Below, one piece after another: positions 25,081-34,121 of a stretch of DNA of 54,527 nucleotides. The notes below the pieces were generated by a model. It did not search any database. It worked only from the letters and a program-made list of their open reading frames with translations, and was not told where the DNA came from. The position numbers were made by a program, and so were the translations under genes. Origin of the DNA: Chitinophagaceae bacterium (GTDB lineage: Bacteria > Bacteroidota > Bacteroidia > Chitinophagales > Chitinophagaceae); the NCBI GenBank assembly GCA_026415715.1, contig JAOAGO010000018.1:1-54527 (forward strand). Reading direction: 5' to 3'. Numbering within the stretch: the first letter of the stretch is position 1; every line of letters begins with the position of its first letter.

Positions 25081-26325
25081 TTATTGGATAACCAGTTTAT
25101 TGCTGTATGCGGTTTGTTTTCCGGCATCCAACACTTTCAGTAAATACACGCCTTTGGATATGCTGTTGTCAAATTCAATTTTTTGTAACTGATTGTCGGT
25201 TCCGATAATAACATTTCGCTGAATAACCTGCCTTCCGGCCACATCGGTAACCATCACCGAATATTCACCGGCGGCATCGGCGTCAAATTGAATAAATACC
25301 TGCCCCTGTGTAACGGGATTGGGATATACTTTAATTGAGCGGTTATTGACCAGCGGCCTTGCAGAAACTTCGGTTTGTTGATGCTGAGTTCTGTTGCCGG
25401 ATGCATAAAGGTTTCCGTTTGCCAGATCGGAGGTTTGCAGAGCTGTCTCCTGCAGGACAAAAGGCGCCGACTCCAACGTTTTTAAATCAACCGTATAATA
25501 TGAACCGCCTAATGTGGCGCTGGCAACCAGCACTTTATTTTCGGGAGTAACGGATGCCCCGTTTACCGTAAATCCGGAAGGCAACCCTTTGATGGCGCCC
25601 AGATGAGTAGCCACTTTGGTTTCCGGGTTGATTTTGAATACATGATTTCTTGCTGTAAACAGATAAAGATGACCTTCATCGTCGGCTATCATATCTCCTC
25701 CATAGCTGGTGCAGGAATTATGAACGGAAACGCCTTTATTGGCCGGATCATCAACCAGTGCGCCCAGGTGGGTGAGTGTCGTTTTCTTGCCGGTACTGAA
25801 TCGTACCAGATGCATCCCGTCATTCGTTAAAGCGTAACCATAGCCGTCAGATGCAATCACCATGCGGGTGATAATGTTGCTTTGATCAGCTGCTTTTGCT
25901 TCCTGATTAATAAAATTTTTATCAGTAACGTAATATACTTTCATATTGTTTAAATCAATATATCGCAACTGATCAATAAACATCGGTGTATAATAAAGCC
26001 TGTTGTTTTTTCTGTCATACGCCATGGCTGCTACATGTGTAGCAAAAGGAGCATGAGCCCACTGACCGTACCGGGCATGTGTAAAGGGCGTTTCCAGAGG
26101 TTTGCGGGTAGCGGCATCATAACAAACCATATTCATGTCATAGCCGTTCAGTAATACCTGGCTGTATTTGCCGGTTTGCAGATCCAAAACCCTGAGATGC
26201 GACCAGTTTCCTGAATTGGCCTGAGCATCCGTCATGGCATAAACAAACCGGTCTGACGTTTGAGCCCGTAAGAACAGACTGCCGCAAAAAATCAATGAAG
26301 AAAATACAAGTAAATATCTTTTCAT
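25081..26325 (-). CDS. Secreted protein with a type IX secretion sorting domain
   Basis: 414 aa. The signal peptide (MKRYLLVFSSLIFCGSLFLR, then AQ) is followed by a beta-propeller-like region with repeated strand patterns, e.g. DRFVYAMTDAQANSGNWSHL, NNRLYYTPMFIDQLRYIDLN and EGHLYLFTARNHVFKINPET. The last ~80 residues form a type A T9SS C-terminal domain: KVYPNPVTQGQVFIQFDADA, YSVMVTDVAGRQV and the end SKGVYLLKVLDAGKQTAYSN. T9SS carries such proteins across the outer membrane, where the tail is removed and the protein is attached or released. The propeller's ligand is unknown. The gene ends in a strong terminator. Confidence 0.85.
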   Translation of the reverse strand: MKRYLLVFSSLIFCGSLFLRAQTSDRFVYAMTDAQANSGNWSHLRVLDLQTGKYSQVLLNGYDMNMVCYDAATRKPLETPFTHARYGQWAHAPFATHVAAMAYDRKNNRLYYTPMFIDQLRYIDLNNMKVYYVTDKNFINQEAKAADQSNIITRMVIASDGYGYALTNDGMHLVRFSTGKKTTLTHLGALVDDPANKGVSVHNSCTSYGGDMIADDEGHLYLFTARNHVFKINPETKVATHLGAIKGLPSGFTVNGASVTPENKVLVASATLGGSYYTVDLKTLESAPFVLQETALQTSDLANGNLYASGNRTQHQQTEVSARPLVNNRSIKVYPNPVTQGQVFIQFDADAAGEYSVMVTDVAGRQVIQRNVIIGTDNQLQKIEFDNSISKGVYLLKVLDAGKQTAYSNKLVIQ

Positions 26326-26384
26326 AAGCGCTTTTTTTTACAGCCTGTTAAGTTACGCCTTTTCTGTTAATACCAAAAATTTTT

Positions 26385-26975
26385 CTATTGAAATCTTTTA
26401 AGCGAGGCATACGTTTCGGGCAATTGCTGAATGTTTTTCGGAATTTTCCGGAGCGGTTTGCAGGGTTTTAAAACCCTAAAATTTTCAGAAGCTAATTTTT
26501 GATACAACGCCGTGCCTTCGGTTTTCCAGCGCAGCATCGTATCCGACACCTTTTTAATGATTTTTCCCGGATTGCCGGCTACCACGCTTCGCGGTGGAAT
26601 TTTTACTCCTTCCCTGATAAAGGTTAATGCCCCGACCACACATTCATCGCCGATTTCCGCATGATCCATCACCACGGCATTCATTCCTATGAGGCAGTTT
26701 TTACCAATGGTTGCACCGTGAATGACGGCGCCATGGCCTATATGTGCCCCTTCTTTTAAATAAACCGTGAGTCCGGGAAACATGTGAATGACACAGTTTT
26801 CCTGCACATTGCACCCGTTTTCCAAAACAATGACGCCCCAGTCGCCACGCAGTACCGCCCCGGGACCGATGTAACAATGGCTGCCGATAATAACATTTCC
26901 AATCACCATGGCGCTCTCATGAACATAAGCATCAGGATGTACCGCCGGTTTTGCTCCTTTGAATTCATAATACAT
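26385..26975 (-). CDS. Gamma-carbonic-anhydrase-like hexapeptide protein (PaaY type)
   Basis: 196 aa left-handed beta-helix protein. The start at 26975 (MYYEFKGAKPAVHPDAYVHE) is chosen over an ATG 29 codons upstream because the family begins here and a TACATTTG box lies between the two. Hexapeptide turns run from SAMVIGNVIIGSHCYIGPGA through CLIGMNAVVMDHAEIGDECV. Candidate zinc histidines are in VIHMFPG and in GHGAVIHG. PaaY-like proteins include CoA thioesterases and gamma-carbonic anhydrases; which applies cannot be told. It is a single gene, divergent from the M48 protease gene. Confidence 0.82.
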   Translation of the reverse strand: MYYEFKGAKPAVHPDAYVHESAMVIGNVIIGSHCYIGPGAVLRGDWGVIVLENGCNVQENCVIHMFPGLTVYLKEGAHIGHGAVIHGATIGKNCLIGMNAVVMDHAEIGDECVVGALTFIREGVKIPPRSVVAGNPGKIIKKVSDTMLRWKTEGTALYQKLASENFRVLKPCKPLRKIPKNIQQLPETYASLKRFQ

Positions 26976-26991
26976 GATAATTCTGTTTTTA

Positions 26992-26999
26992 CAAATGTA
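26992..26999 (-). promoter_or_regulatory. Candidate -7 box for the PaaY-like gene
   Basis: TACATTTG on the minus strand, 16 bases upstream of the ATG at 26975. It matches TAnnTTTG, but no correctly spaced TTG was found. Confidence 0.4.
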
Positions 27000-27120
27000 A
27001 CGGAAACAATACGCTTTTATCCCGCTAATTCTGGCATTGAAAAGAAAGAAAATAATATTCACAGATTTTCAGAATCGTTATGTTTTATAAATTCTTATTT
27101 TGAGGCGTAATCTTTTAAAA

Positions 27121-28602
27121 ATGAAACTCTCTTTACCAGGCAAAGCCTTTTTATATTCTTTTGTTTCGCTGATAATCTTTTTTATTCTGTACGGCTGTTC
27201 CCGAAATCCGGTAACCGGAAAAAAACAAGTGACGTTAATTTCAGAGCGACAGGAAATTGCCATGGGTCAGGAAGCCGACCCGCAGATTGTAGCCGAATTC
27301 GGCCTTTATCCGGACAGTGCGCTGCAAAAATTTATTCGCGAAAAAGGAATGCAAATGGCCGCCATTTCTCACCGGCCTAACCTGAACTGGACTTTCCGGA
27401 TTCTTGATTCCGACGTGATCAACGCCTTTGCCGTGCCCGGCGGTTATATTTACTTCACCCGCGGAATTTTAGCTCACCTGAACAATGAAGCTCAATTTGC
27501 CGGTGTGCTGGGGCATGAAATCGGGCACGTTACGGCACGTCACTCGGTGGAACAACAAACCAAACAAATTTTAGGACAGGTAGGCCTTATTGCCGCAGTG
27601 GTGATAAAGCCCGAACTCATCAACTTTGCCGATGTAGCCGGAACCGGCTTGCAGTTGCTGATGCTCAAAAACAGTCGCGAAGCAGAAAAAGAAAGCGATT
27701 TACTGGGAGTGGAATACAGCAGTAAAGTGGGGTATGATGCCCGCGAAATGGCAAAATTTTTTCAAACACTGGAACGGGAAATGAACGTCAAAACCGGAGG
27801 CCAGCGGCTTCCGGATTTTCTGAGCACCCATCCCAACCCCGGCGACCGCTTTGTCAGAGTAACCCGTCTGGCTACGGAATGGCAAAAGAACAATAACAAA
27901 ACCGATATGATCATTAACCGGAACGCTTATCTTCAGAAAATACAAGGCATCGTGTATGGCGAAGATCCCCGGCAAGGCTATCGTTTAAATAATGTGTTTT
28001 ATCATCCCGAACTTAAATTTCAGTTCAACACTCCGGTCAACTGGCAATATCAAAACTCTCCCAGCCGTGTGGTATTGGCCGAGCCTCAGGGCAAAGCTAT
28101 CCTGTTGCTTACCCTTGGTCAGGGCCGTACACCCCGCGAAGCGGCTCAGGTGTTTGTACAAAACGCCAAATTGCAGGTAACCGAAGCCAGAGACGTCACT
28201 GTAAACGGACTTCCCGCATTCGCTATTATTGCTTATCAGGTACAGCAAAATCAAAGCGGACAGGCCGTGCCCACCCTGCAGGCGGTGGTGTATTTCATTC
28301 AGTATAACAACCTGATTTATCAGTTGGCCGGCGCATCCTCGCCCAATGATTTCAGTCAATATGCCTACTTGTTTCAGCAGCATTGCCAAAGTTTCAGAGA
28401 ATTAACAGACCCGCAACGCATTAATGTAAAACCGGAAAGAATTACGTTGGTCAATAACGACAAAAGGCAAACCCTGAGGGAATTATTGCAACAAAAAGGG
28501 ATTCCTCAGGCTCGTTTTGAAGAAATGGCTATCCTGAACGGCATGATGCAGCAGGATATCATAGAGCCCGGCACTTTAATCAAGCTGCCGGCAAGGTATT
28601 AA
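27121..28602 (+). CDS. M48 family metalloprotease, lipoprotein
   Basis: 493 aa from ATG 27121; an in-frame codon 7 residues upstream would only lengthen the positive n-region. A signal sequence with lipobox (FILYGC, Cys about 26) precedes SRNPVTGKKQVTLIS, the hallmark of Bacteroidota M48 lipoproteins. The zinc site is HEIGH (about 132-136) in VLGHEIGHVTARHS, and EAEKESDLLGVEYSSKVGYD supplies the third ligand. Residues 280-420 form a second domain. The C-terminal ~55 residues (KRQTLRELLQQKGIPQARFE, then EPGTLIKLPARY) look LysM-like. BepA/LoiP relatives handle outer-membrane protein quality control; a similar role is inferred. Confidence 0.9.
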   Translation: MKLSLPGKAFLYSFVSLIIFFILYGCSRNPVTGKKQVTLISERQEIAMGQEADPQIVAEFGLYPDSALQKFIREKGMQMAAISHRPNLNWTFRILDSDVINAFAVPGGYIYFTRGILAHLNNEAQFAGVLGHEIGHVTARHSVEQQTKQILGQVGLIAAVVIKPELINFADVAGTGLQLLMLKNSREAEKESDLLGVEYSSKVGYDAREMAKFFQTLEREMNVKTGGQRLPDFLSTHPNPGDRFVRVTRLATEWQKNNNKTDMIINRNAYLQKIQGIVYGEDPRQGYRLNNVFYHPELKFQFNTPVNWQYQNSPSRVVLAEPQGKAILLLTLGQGRTPREAAQVFVQNAKLQVTEARDVTVNGLPAFAIIAYQVQQNQSGQAVPTLQAVVYFIQYNNLIYQLAGASSPNDFSQYAYLFQQHCQSFRELTDPQRINVKPERITLVNNDKRQTLRELLQQKGIPQARFEEMAILNGMMQQDIIEPGTLIKLPARY

Positions 28603-28645
28603 CAGTACAATAATTACACTACAATCAGCAAAGCCTTTAAGAAAT

Positions 28646-28676
28646 AAAAAAACCGGAATCTATTGCATGATTCCGG
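28646..28676 (-). terminator. Rho-independent terminator of the DoxX-like gene
   Basis: CCGGAATC (28676-28669 read on the minus strand) pairs with GATTCCGG (28660-28653) around an 8-base loop, followed by seven U's. It begins 25 bases beyond the minus-strand stop at 28701. The convergent M48 gene may also use the hairpin, but has no U-tract directly after it on its own strand. Confidence 0.8.
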
Positions 28677-28700
28677 GATGAAATCGCTTTTTTGCTGCAA

Positions 28701-29048
28701 TTATTTTCTGTTACCTATCAATATGGCTGTCATGGCCAAAGCCGTATCTTTTAAAAAAGAAACCGGATTTTCGTTAAATCCTTTCAGATGAAGCGTAAAA
28801 GCAAAAATCAGCAACATGGCAGCCAGTAAATAGCAGGCCAGTGTTTTCTGCATATCTAAAATAATGGCAATTGCAGCAAGCCCCAGCGCCACACCGGTTA
28901 CATAAACATAAATTTTAGCAGGGCCCGGAAAATAAGATGGCACAAAGCCTGCCATAGCATCCGTGTTTTTGAAATGCCCGTAGGCAAAAAACAATAAAAT
29001 CAGCGCAAAAACAATTTCTGCGACTTTGGAGGGAACAAAAGGTTTCAT
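28701..29048 (-). CDS. DoxX-like small membrane protein
   Basis: 115 aa with four predicted membrane helices (VAEIVFALILLFFAYGHFKN, IYVYVTGVALGLAAIAIILD, LACYLLAAMLLIFAFTLHLK, and DTALAMTAILIG at the end). FAYGHFKNTDAMAGFVPSYF followed by PGPAKIYVYVTG matches the DoxX/DoxD-like family. These proteins have been linked to quinone or thiol redox at the membrane, but the function is not settled. It is monocistronic with its own terminator, and lysS lies upstream on the same strand. Confidence 0.75.
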   Translation of the reverse strand: MKPFVPSKVAEIVFALILLFFAYGHFKNTDAMAGFVPSYFPGPAKIYVYVTGVALGLAAIAIILDMQKTLACYLLAAMLLIFAFTLHLKGFNENPVSFLKDTALAMTAILIGNRK

Positions 29049-29152
29049 AATTGTTTGGTTTTGGCCTTGCCAACTTACAATTTTTTTCGCACAAACAAAT
29101 AAATTTACCGAAATTTAAAAAAAATCAGTGATCTGGCAGCCGGAACAGTTTA

Positions 29153-30703
29153 CTAAGTTTCTGAATCTGAATCCTCATTTTGCTCTCTCCGTTTTTCAGG
29201 CCTGAGCTGAGGAAAAAAGATGACATCCTGAATGGAGGGACTGTTGGTAAGCAGCATACATAATCTGTCAATGCCGATACCAATGCCGGAAGTGGGCGGC
29301 ATGCCATATTCCAGAGCTCTCAGAAAATCATAGTCAATATACATGGCCTCTTCGTCGCCCCGCTCCATTAGCCGCACCTGTTCTTCAAAACGTTCCCGTT
29401 GGTCAATCGGGTCATTCAGCTCGCTGTATGCATTGGCTATTTCTTTTCCGTTAATCATCAGTTCAAATCGCTCTACCAGCCCGGCTTTACTGCGGTGTTT
29501 TTTGGTAAGCGGACTCATCTCTACCGGATAGTCTATGATAAAGGTAGGCTGAATAAAATGTTTTTCACAGCAGGTGCTGAATATTTCATCAATCAGTTTG
29601 CCCTTACCCATTGACTCTTCTGTATGAATGTGGAGTTTCCTGCAGATTTCCCGAAGCTGTTTTTCATCCATTCCGCTGATATCAATGCCCGTATATTCTT
29701 TTATGGCATCATACAGCGCAATTCGTTTATAAGGCGCTTTAAACGAAATCAGCGTATCGCCTACTTTTATTTCCGTTGTGCCTGCCACTTCTCTTGCGGT
29801 TTGTTCCAGTAACTGCTCGGTAATGTCCATCATCCAGAAATAATCTTTGTAAGCCACATAAAATTCCAGAATGGTAAATTCCGGATTATGGGTGCGGTCC
29901 ATTCCTTCGTTTCTGAAGTTTCGGCTGAATTCATAAACCCAGTCAAACCCTCCCACAATAAGTCGCTTCAGATAAAGCTCATTGGCAATGCGCAGATACA
30001 TCGGAATATCCAGGGCATGGTGATGGGTTATAAACGGACGGGCTGAAGCGCCTCCCGGAATAGTTTGCAGCACCGGCGTTTCCACTTCCAGCGCACCGCG
30101 GCTGTTGAGAAAATCACGTATGGCATTCATCATGCGGGTGCGCTTCACAAAGGTTTCCTTTACGGAAGGATTAATGATTAAGTCGGCATAGCGTTGACGA
30201 TACCTGAATTCAGGATCCGTAACCGCATCAAATACCTGCCCGTCGGCTTCCTTAACTATCGGCAACGGACGAAGGGTTTTGCACAGCAGCGTCAGCTCTT
30301 TTACATGTATGGTAATTTCGCCGGTTTTGGTTTTGAATACATAGCCTTTTACGCCAATAAAATCGCCGATATCCAACAGTTTTTTCCAAACCACATCATA
30401 CAGCGAAGTGTCGCCGTTTCTGCAAATTTCATCCCGCTTCACATAAATCTGAATACGTCCCGCAGAGTCCTGCAATTCGGCAAAACTGGCTTTACCCATA
30501 TCCCGTACGCTCATCATCCGGCCGGCTACGCATACATCGGCAAACCGTTCTTTGTTTTCTTCCGAAAAATTTTTTTTGATTTCGGCCGAAAGAATATTTA
30601 CCGGATACAGTTCGGCCGGGTAGGGTTCTATACCCATCATTATCAGTTCGGCCAGTTTTTCCCTCCGAATTCGCTCCTGTTCCGTTAAATGTGCAGTGTT
30701 CAT
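29153..30703 (-). CDS. lysS: Lysyl-tRNA synthetase (class II)
   Basis: 516 aa, slightly longer than E. coli LysS (505). The N-terminal anticodon-binding OB fold covers about 60-170 ([20 protein letters not shown]). The class II core shows motif 2 in [19 protein letters not shown] and motif 3 in [12 protein letters not shown]. It charges tRNA-Lys with lysine in the cytoplasm. The C-terminal tail ([16 protein letters not shown]) is short and acidic. The gene has a TTG-N19-TACCTTTG promoter overlapping the preceding terminator. Confidence 0.96.
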   Translation of the reverse strand: MNTAHLTEQERIRREKLAELIMMGIEPYPAELYPVNILSAEIKKNFSEENKERFADVCVAGRMMSVRDMGKASFAELQDSAGRIQIYVKRDEICRNGDTSLYDVVWKKLLDIGDFIGVKGYVFKTKTGEITIHVKELTLLCKTLRPLPIVKEADGQVFDAVTDPEFRYRQRYADLIINPSVKETFVKRTRMMNAIRDFLNSRGALEVETPVLQTIPGGASARPFITHHHALDIPMYLRIANELYLKRLIVGGFDWVYEFSRNFRNEGMDRTHNPEFTILEFYVAYKDYFWMMDITEQLLEQTAREVAGTTEIKVGDTLISFKAPYKRIALYDAIKEYTGIDISGMDEKQLREICRKLHIHTEESMGKGKLIDEIFSTCCEKHFIQPTFIIDYPVEMSPLTKKHRSKAGLVERFELMINGKEIANAYSELNDPIDQRERFEEQVRLMERGDEEAMYIDYDFLRALEYGMPPTSGIGIGIDRLCMLLTNSPSIQDVIFFPQLRPEKRREQNEDSDSET

Positions 30704-30771
30704 GCTTTCTGGAAAACTTTGACAAGGAAAAATGAATCAAAAAAATCAATCGTTAGCATCTGATAAAAGAC

Positions 30772-30801
30772 AAAGGTAGTTGTAAACGGCTGTGATAACA
30801 A
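30772..30801 (-). promoter_or_regulatory. Promoter of lysS
   Basis: TTG (30801-30799), 19-base spacer, then TACCTTTG (30779-30772) on the minus strand. The TTG is the last part of the preceding terminator's U-tract (TTTTTTG). The leader to the lysS ATG is about 68 bases. Confidence 0.55.
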
Positions 30802-30824
30802 AAAACCCCGCTTCAGGGCGGGGC
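30799..30824 (-). terminator. Rho-independent terminator of the outer-membrane barrel gene
   Basis: On the minus strand GCCCCGC, a CCTGAA loop and GCGGGG are followed by TTTTTTG. The hairpin begins about 24 bases after the stop at 30848. The plus-strand reading also has a T-run (GTTTTTT), so it may work in both directions, though no plus-strand gene precedes it. Confidence 0.85.
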
Positions 30825-30847
30825 TGTTTTTTAACGAGGTAAATGAT

Positions 30848-31537
30848 TTATTCGCCCTTTTTCTTTTTCGGTTTTTTTTCTTTCGGGCTATTAGGGAAAA
30901 AGTAACCGATGCGCACACCGAGACAGCCATTGCGAAGCTTGTCCTCTCCTTTAATCTTTTCTTTTGGTAATATATTTCGGAATCCCAGCGTATAATTCAC
31001 TGAAAAAAAGATTCCGTTTTTGAATACCAGGCCGGCCAGCCCGTTGGCGCCCCAGTCAAGCCCCCGGTAGTCGTCGGCTATTTTATTGCCAAATAAAATG
31101 CTGCGAATTTCTCTTTTATCATCATCTTCCACCCGAACAATTTTTGAAGGAAGATTCATACCAAACTGCGGGCCTGCACCCAAAAACAACCGGGTTTTAT
31201 TTTTATTACCGGCATAAATTAAAAAGTTTAAAACCAGGTCGGCGTAACGGGTAGCTTCAGCTTCTCTTACATTCGGGTCTTTACGGGTAAATCTCCCTTT
31301 TTGCACATAATGCAATCCGGGCTGAAAGCGGATGTTTTCTTTACACATCGGCACATCCAGCACCATGCCCATCGTCATGCCCGCACGTACATCGCCACGG
31401 GTGTCCAGGCCATTGATGTTTCCGTATATATTCGACGCACTTACCCCGCCTGTAAGTCCAATAACTGCTTTCTGTGAATGAAGATAGGAGACCAGGAGGC
31501 AAGAACTGAAAACGAACAGTAAGATTCCTTTTTTCAT
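30848..31537 (-). CDS. PorT-like outer-membrane beta-barrel protein
   Basis: 229 aa from ATG 31537, where a signal peptide begins (MKKGILLFVFSSCLLVSYLH); a longer frame adds 14 polar residues. The body alternates strands and turns (VIGLTGGVSASNIYGNINGL, RFQPGLHYVQKGRFTR, KTRLFLGAGPQFGMNL, GIFFSVNYTLGFRNILP), as in PF13568-type barrels. The protein ends in a lysine-rich tail (KEKKPKKKKGE) instead of the usual aromatic residue, which is unusual for a BamA-inserted barrel. It has its own promoter and terminator. Function is unknown. Confidence 0.75.
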   Translation of the reverse strand: MKKGILLFVFSSCLLVSYLHSQKAVIGLTGGVSASNIYGNINGLDTRGDVRAGMTMGMVLDVPMCKENIRFQPGLHYVQKGRFTRKDPNVREAEATRYADLVLNFLIYAGNKNKTRLFLGAGPQFGMNLPSKIVRVEDDDKREIRSILFGNKIADDYRGLDWGANGLAGLVFKNGIFFSVNYTLGFRNILPKEKIKGEDKLRNGCLGVRIGYFFPNSPKEKKPKKKKGE

Positions 31538-31657
31538 ACCAGTAGTTTTGGTTCGCCTACTCATATCGCTTTTCGGCAATCGGCGCCCTATCGGGAATAT
31601 GATATTTACCTTGATTGTTGAAATTTGCGTTCAAGATAAATATTTTCAATATCGGCA

Positions 31658-31688
31658 CAAAAATATATTTTAATCGGTTGTAGCACAA
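31658..31688 (-). promoter_or_regulatory. Promoter of the outer-membrane barrel gene
   Basis: TTG (31688-31686), 20-base spacer, then TATTTTTG (31665-31658) on the minus strand. This implies a leader of about 115 bases before the ATG at 31537. It also argues against a start upstream of that promoter. Confidence 0.5.
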
Positions 31689-31744
31689 ATAAAACAAAAA
31701 TTAAAAATTAGTAAAATTTAGAATGTTTATTAACAGAGCCGTAA

Positions 31745-33601
31745 TTAATTCTTTCTCCCCAGCATTTCTTCAATTTTCATCACCAGCTCTGTTTTGGTTA
31801 TAGGCACACCCATGATTTTGTTGTAACCTCTGGCATCTACCAGAAACTCATCCCGCAAAATCCTCACCAGTTGTCCGTTATTGATTTCGGGAACTAAAAT
31901 CTGTTTAAAGTTTTTCAGCAAAGCGCCCAGGTTTTTCGGGAACGGCCTGATGTAACGCAGATGCACATGGCTTACGGATTCTCCGCGTGACTGAAGTTCT
32001 GCAACGGCTGATTTTATGGCTCCGTATGTTGAACCCCATCCCACCACAAGCACATTTCCCTTATCAGGACCGCTGTCTATTTTTTGTTCGGGAATGTAAT
32101 CGGCTATTTTATCTACTTTGGCCTGGCGAAGTTTTACCATCAGCTGATGATTTTCCGGATCGTAGCTAACATTTCCGGTAATATGTTGTTTTTCCAGCCC
32201 GCCAATCCGGTGTTCAAGCCCCCTGGTACCGGGCAGTGCCCAGGGCCTGACATATTTTTCGTCACGCCGGTAAGGCATAAATTTTTCTTCCCCTTCATCG
32301 AGGCTTGTTTTAAAATGTAGTTTTATTTCGGGCAAATCTTCAGCTTTTGGAAATTTCCAGGGTTCTGCGCCGTTGGCAATATATCCGTCGCTTAAAAACA
32401 TAACCGGCGTCATATGCTGAAGGGCAATACGGCAGGCTTCAAATACGGCGTCAAAACAATCTGAAGGCGTACAGGCCGCTATCACCGGCATGGGACATTC
32501 TCCGTTTCTTCCGTAGTAGGCCTGCATCAGGTCGCTTTGTTCTGTTTTGGTGGGCAATCCGGTAGAAGGACCGCCCCGCTGTATGTTAATCACCACCAGC
32601 GGTAATTCCAGCATCACGGCCAGCCCCATAGCTTCACCTTTTAATGCAATTCCCGGCCCGCTGGAAGTAGTTACGCCTAATGCGCCGCCGTATGAGGCTC
32701 CGATGGCAGCCGTAATGGCAGCTATCTCATCTTCTGCCTGAAACGTTTTTACACCAAAATTCTTATGCCGCGCCAGCTCATGCAGTATATCCGAAGCCGG
32801 CGTAATAGGATATGAGCCCAGAAACAGTTGCAACCCGCTTTTTTGCGATGCGGCAATCAGCCCGTAAGCCAAAGCCTGATTTCCCATAACAGAGCGGTAA
32901 ACCCCGGGCTCCATCTTGGCTTTCTCTACCTTGTACGTTGTGGTAAAGGTTTCGGTCGTATCGCCGTAGTTGTATCCTGCCTGTAAGGCTCTCAGGTTGC
33001 TTTCCAGTATTTCGGGCTTCGAAGCAAATTTTTCTTTCAGAAACTGGATGGTACTCTCCATGTCACGGTTATACATCCAGTACAAAAATCCCAGCACAAA
33101 CATGTTTTTGGCCCTGTCCTTTTCCTTCATGCCCAGCGTGATATCCTTCAGGGCTTCGCGGGTAAGTTTGGTGACGTCTATCTTTATCACTTCATAGTTG
33201 TCAAGGCTTCCGTTTTCCAGCGGATTTTCTCCTTCGGGATAGTTGGCCAGCCGCAGATTTTTGGCGTCAAAGCCGTCGGTGTTGGCAATAATCTTCCCGC
33301 CTTTTTTCAGCAAAGAAAGATTTACCTTCAAAGCAGCGGCATTCATGGCTACCAATACATCCACCTGGTCGCCGGGCGTATAAATATTATCGCTCGAAAA
33401 GCGCAACTGAAATCCGCTCACGCCGGGCAGCGAGCCCTGAGGCGCTCTGATTTCGGCGGGAAAATCGGGAAAGGTTGCCAGGTCAATTCCCAGCAAGGCG
33501 GTATTATTCGTAAACTGTGTTCCCGTAAGCTGCATACCGTCGCCGCTGTCGCCGGCAAATTTGATAACCACATCCTGCAGCAATTCCTGTTTTCGGTTCA
33601 T
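31745..33601 (-). CDS. korA: 2-oxoacid:acceptor oxidoreductase, fused gamma-alpha subunit
   Basis: 618 aa. The N-terminal ~190 residues are the gamma domain (VVIKFAGDSGDGMQLTGTQF). The alpha domain follows (GNQALAYGLIAASQKSGLQL, LGSYPITPASDILHEL, TSSGPGIALKGEAMGLAVML, NIQRGGPSTGLPTKTEQSDL). The C-terminal domain resembles the transketolase C-terminal fold (LRYIRPFPKNLGALL). These enzymes oxidise 2-oxoglutarate (or a related 2-oxoacid) to an acyl-CoA and reduce ferredoxin, needing a TPP-binding beta subunit. No beta subunit gene lies next to it on either side, which is unusual. The specific substrate is inferred. Confidence 0.9.
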   Translation of the reverse strand: MNRKQELLQDVVIKFAGDSGDGMQLTGTQFTNNTALLGIDLATFPDFPAEIRAPQGSLPGVSGFQLRFSSDNIYTPGDQVDVLVAMNAAALKVNLSLLKKGGKIIANTDGFDAKNLRLANYPEGENPLENGSLDNYEVIKIDVTKLTREALKDITLGMKEKDRAKNMFVLGFLYWMYNRDMESTIQFLKEKFASKPEILESNLRALQAGYNYGDTTETFTTTYKVEKAKMEPGVYRSVMGNQALAYGLIAASQKSGLQLFLGSYPITPASDILHELARHKNFGVKTFQAEDEIAAITAAIGASYGGALGVTTSSGPGIALKGEAMGLAVMLELPLVVINIQRGGPSTGLPTKTEQSDLMQAYYGRNGECPMPVIAACTPSDCFDAVFEACRIALQHMTPVMFLSDGYIANGAEPWKFPKAEDLPEIKLHFKTSLDEGEEKFMPYRRDEKYVRPWALPGTRGLEHRIGGLEKQHITGNVSYDPENHQLMVKLRQAKVDKIADYIPEQKIDSGPDKGNVLVVGWGSTYGAIKSAVAELQSRGESVSHVHLRYIRPFPKNLGALLKNFKQILVPEINNGQLVRILRDEFLVDARGYNKIMGVPITKTELVMKIEEMLGRKN

Positions 33602-34106
33602 GTGAAGACAACGTTATCTGCGAAGTTAAGATTTGTTGCGTTAGATTTACTGACCGGCATCAGAAAATAACTGAATCTACGGCATTTTAAGTCAACTTTT
33701 AAGCTTCTCCCTCAATTAAAACATTTTTTTATAGCCATTGAATACAGGTAATATTGTCCTTAAAAAATTTTTTTTCAAAATATGAAAGCTTTGGTTTCGG
33801 GGCTCTCCTCGTTTGCCTCACTGTTCATCTTCAGTCCCCCGCCCTCCGGAGTATCCGTGCTTGCGGCCGGCTGCTGCTTTTTACATTTGATATGATTCCA
33901 TCATGTTTATTTCCGAATGGTAAGCAGTAACATGTTCCGGCCGCTGTGCACCTCACTTCGTTCGTCCTCCGGGCGGGGCAGCCTTTCGGCTACAGAATAA
34001 CCATCGTATGAGTAATCATAAGGCTCGGGTTTTGGTAAATCAAATTCTCATTAAAACATAAACAAATAAACAAATCCACAAATCTGAATGATTGAATGAA
34101 ACAAAA
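33602..34106. other. Gene-free stretch with a GC-rich imperfect inverted repeat
   Basis: 505 bases without a supportable gene. Two GC-rich arms (about 33836-33870 and 33937-33979) share GGCCGC, GCAC and GGGCGGGG elements in inverted order around an AT-rich centre. Small internal symmetries include CTCCGGAG and the AGCC-TTTC-GGCT hairpin at 33980-33991. The surroundings are AT-rich, so the block stands out in composition. It could be a decayed repeat, a MITE-like element or a structured RNA. Nothing coding is seen. Confidence 0.4.
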
Positions 34107-34114
34107 TAACTTTG
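34107..34114 (+). promoter_or_regulatory. Candidate -7 box for the DUF2490 gene
   Basis: TAACTTTG matches TAnnTTTG and ends 8 bases before the ATG at 34122, implying a nearly leaderless mRNA. A CTG at 34084-34086 lies 20 bases upstream, as a weak -33 candidate. Confidence 0.4.
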
Positions 34115-34121
34115 AGCCTTT

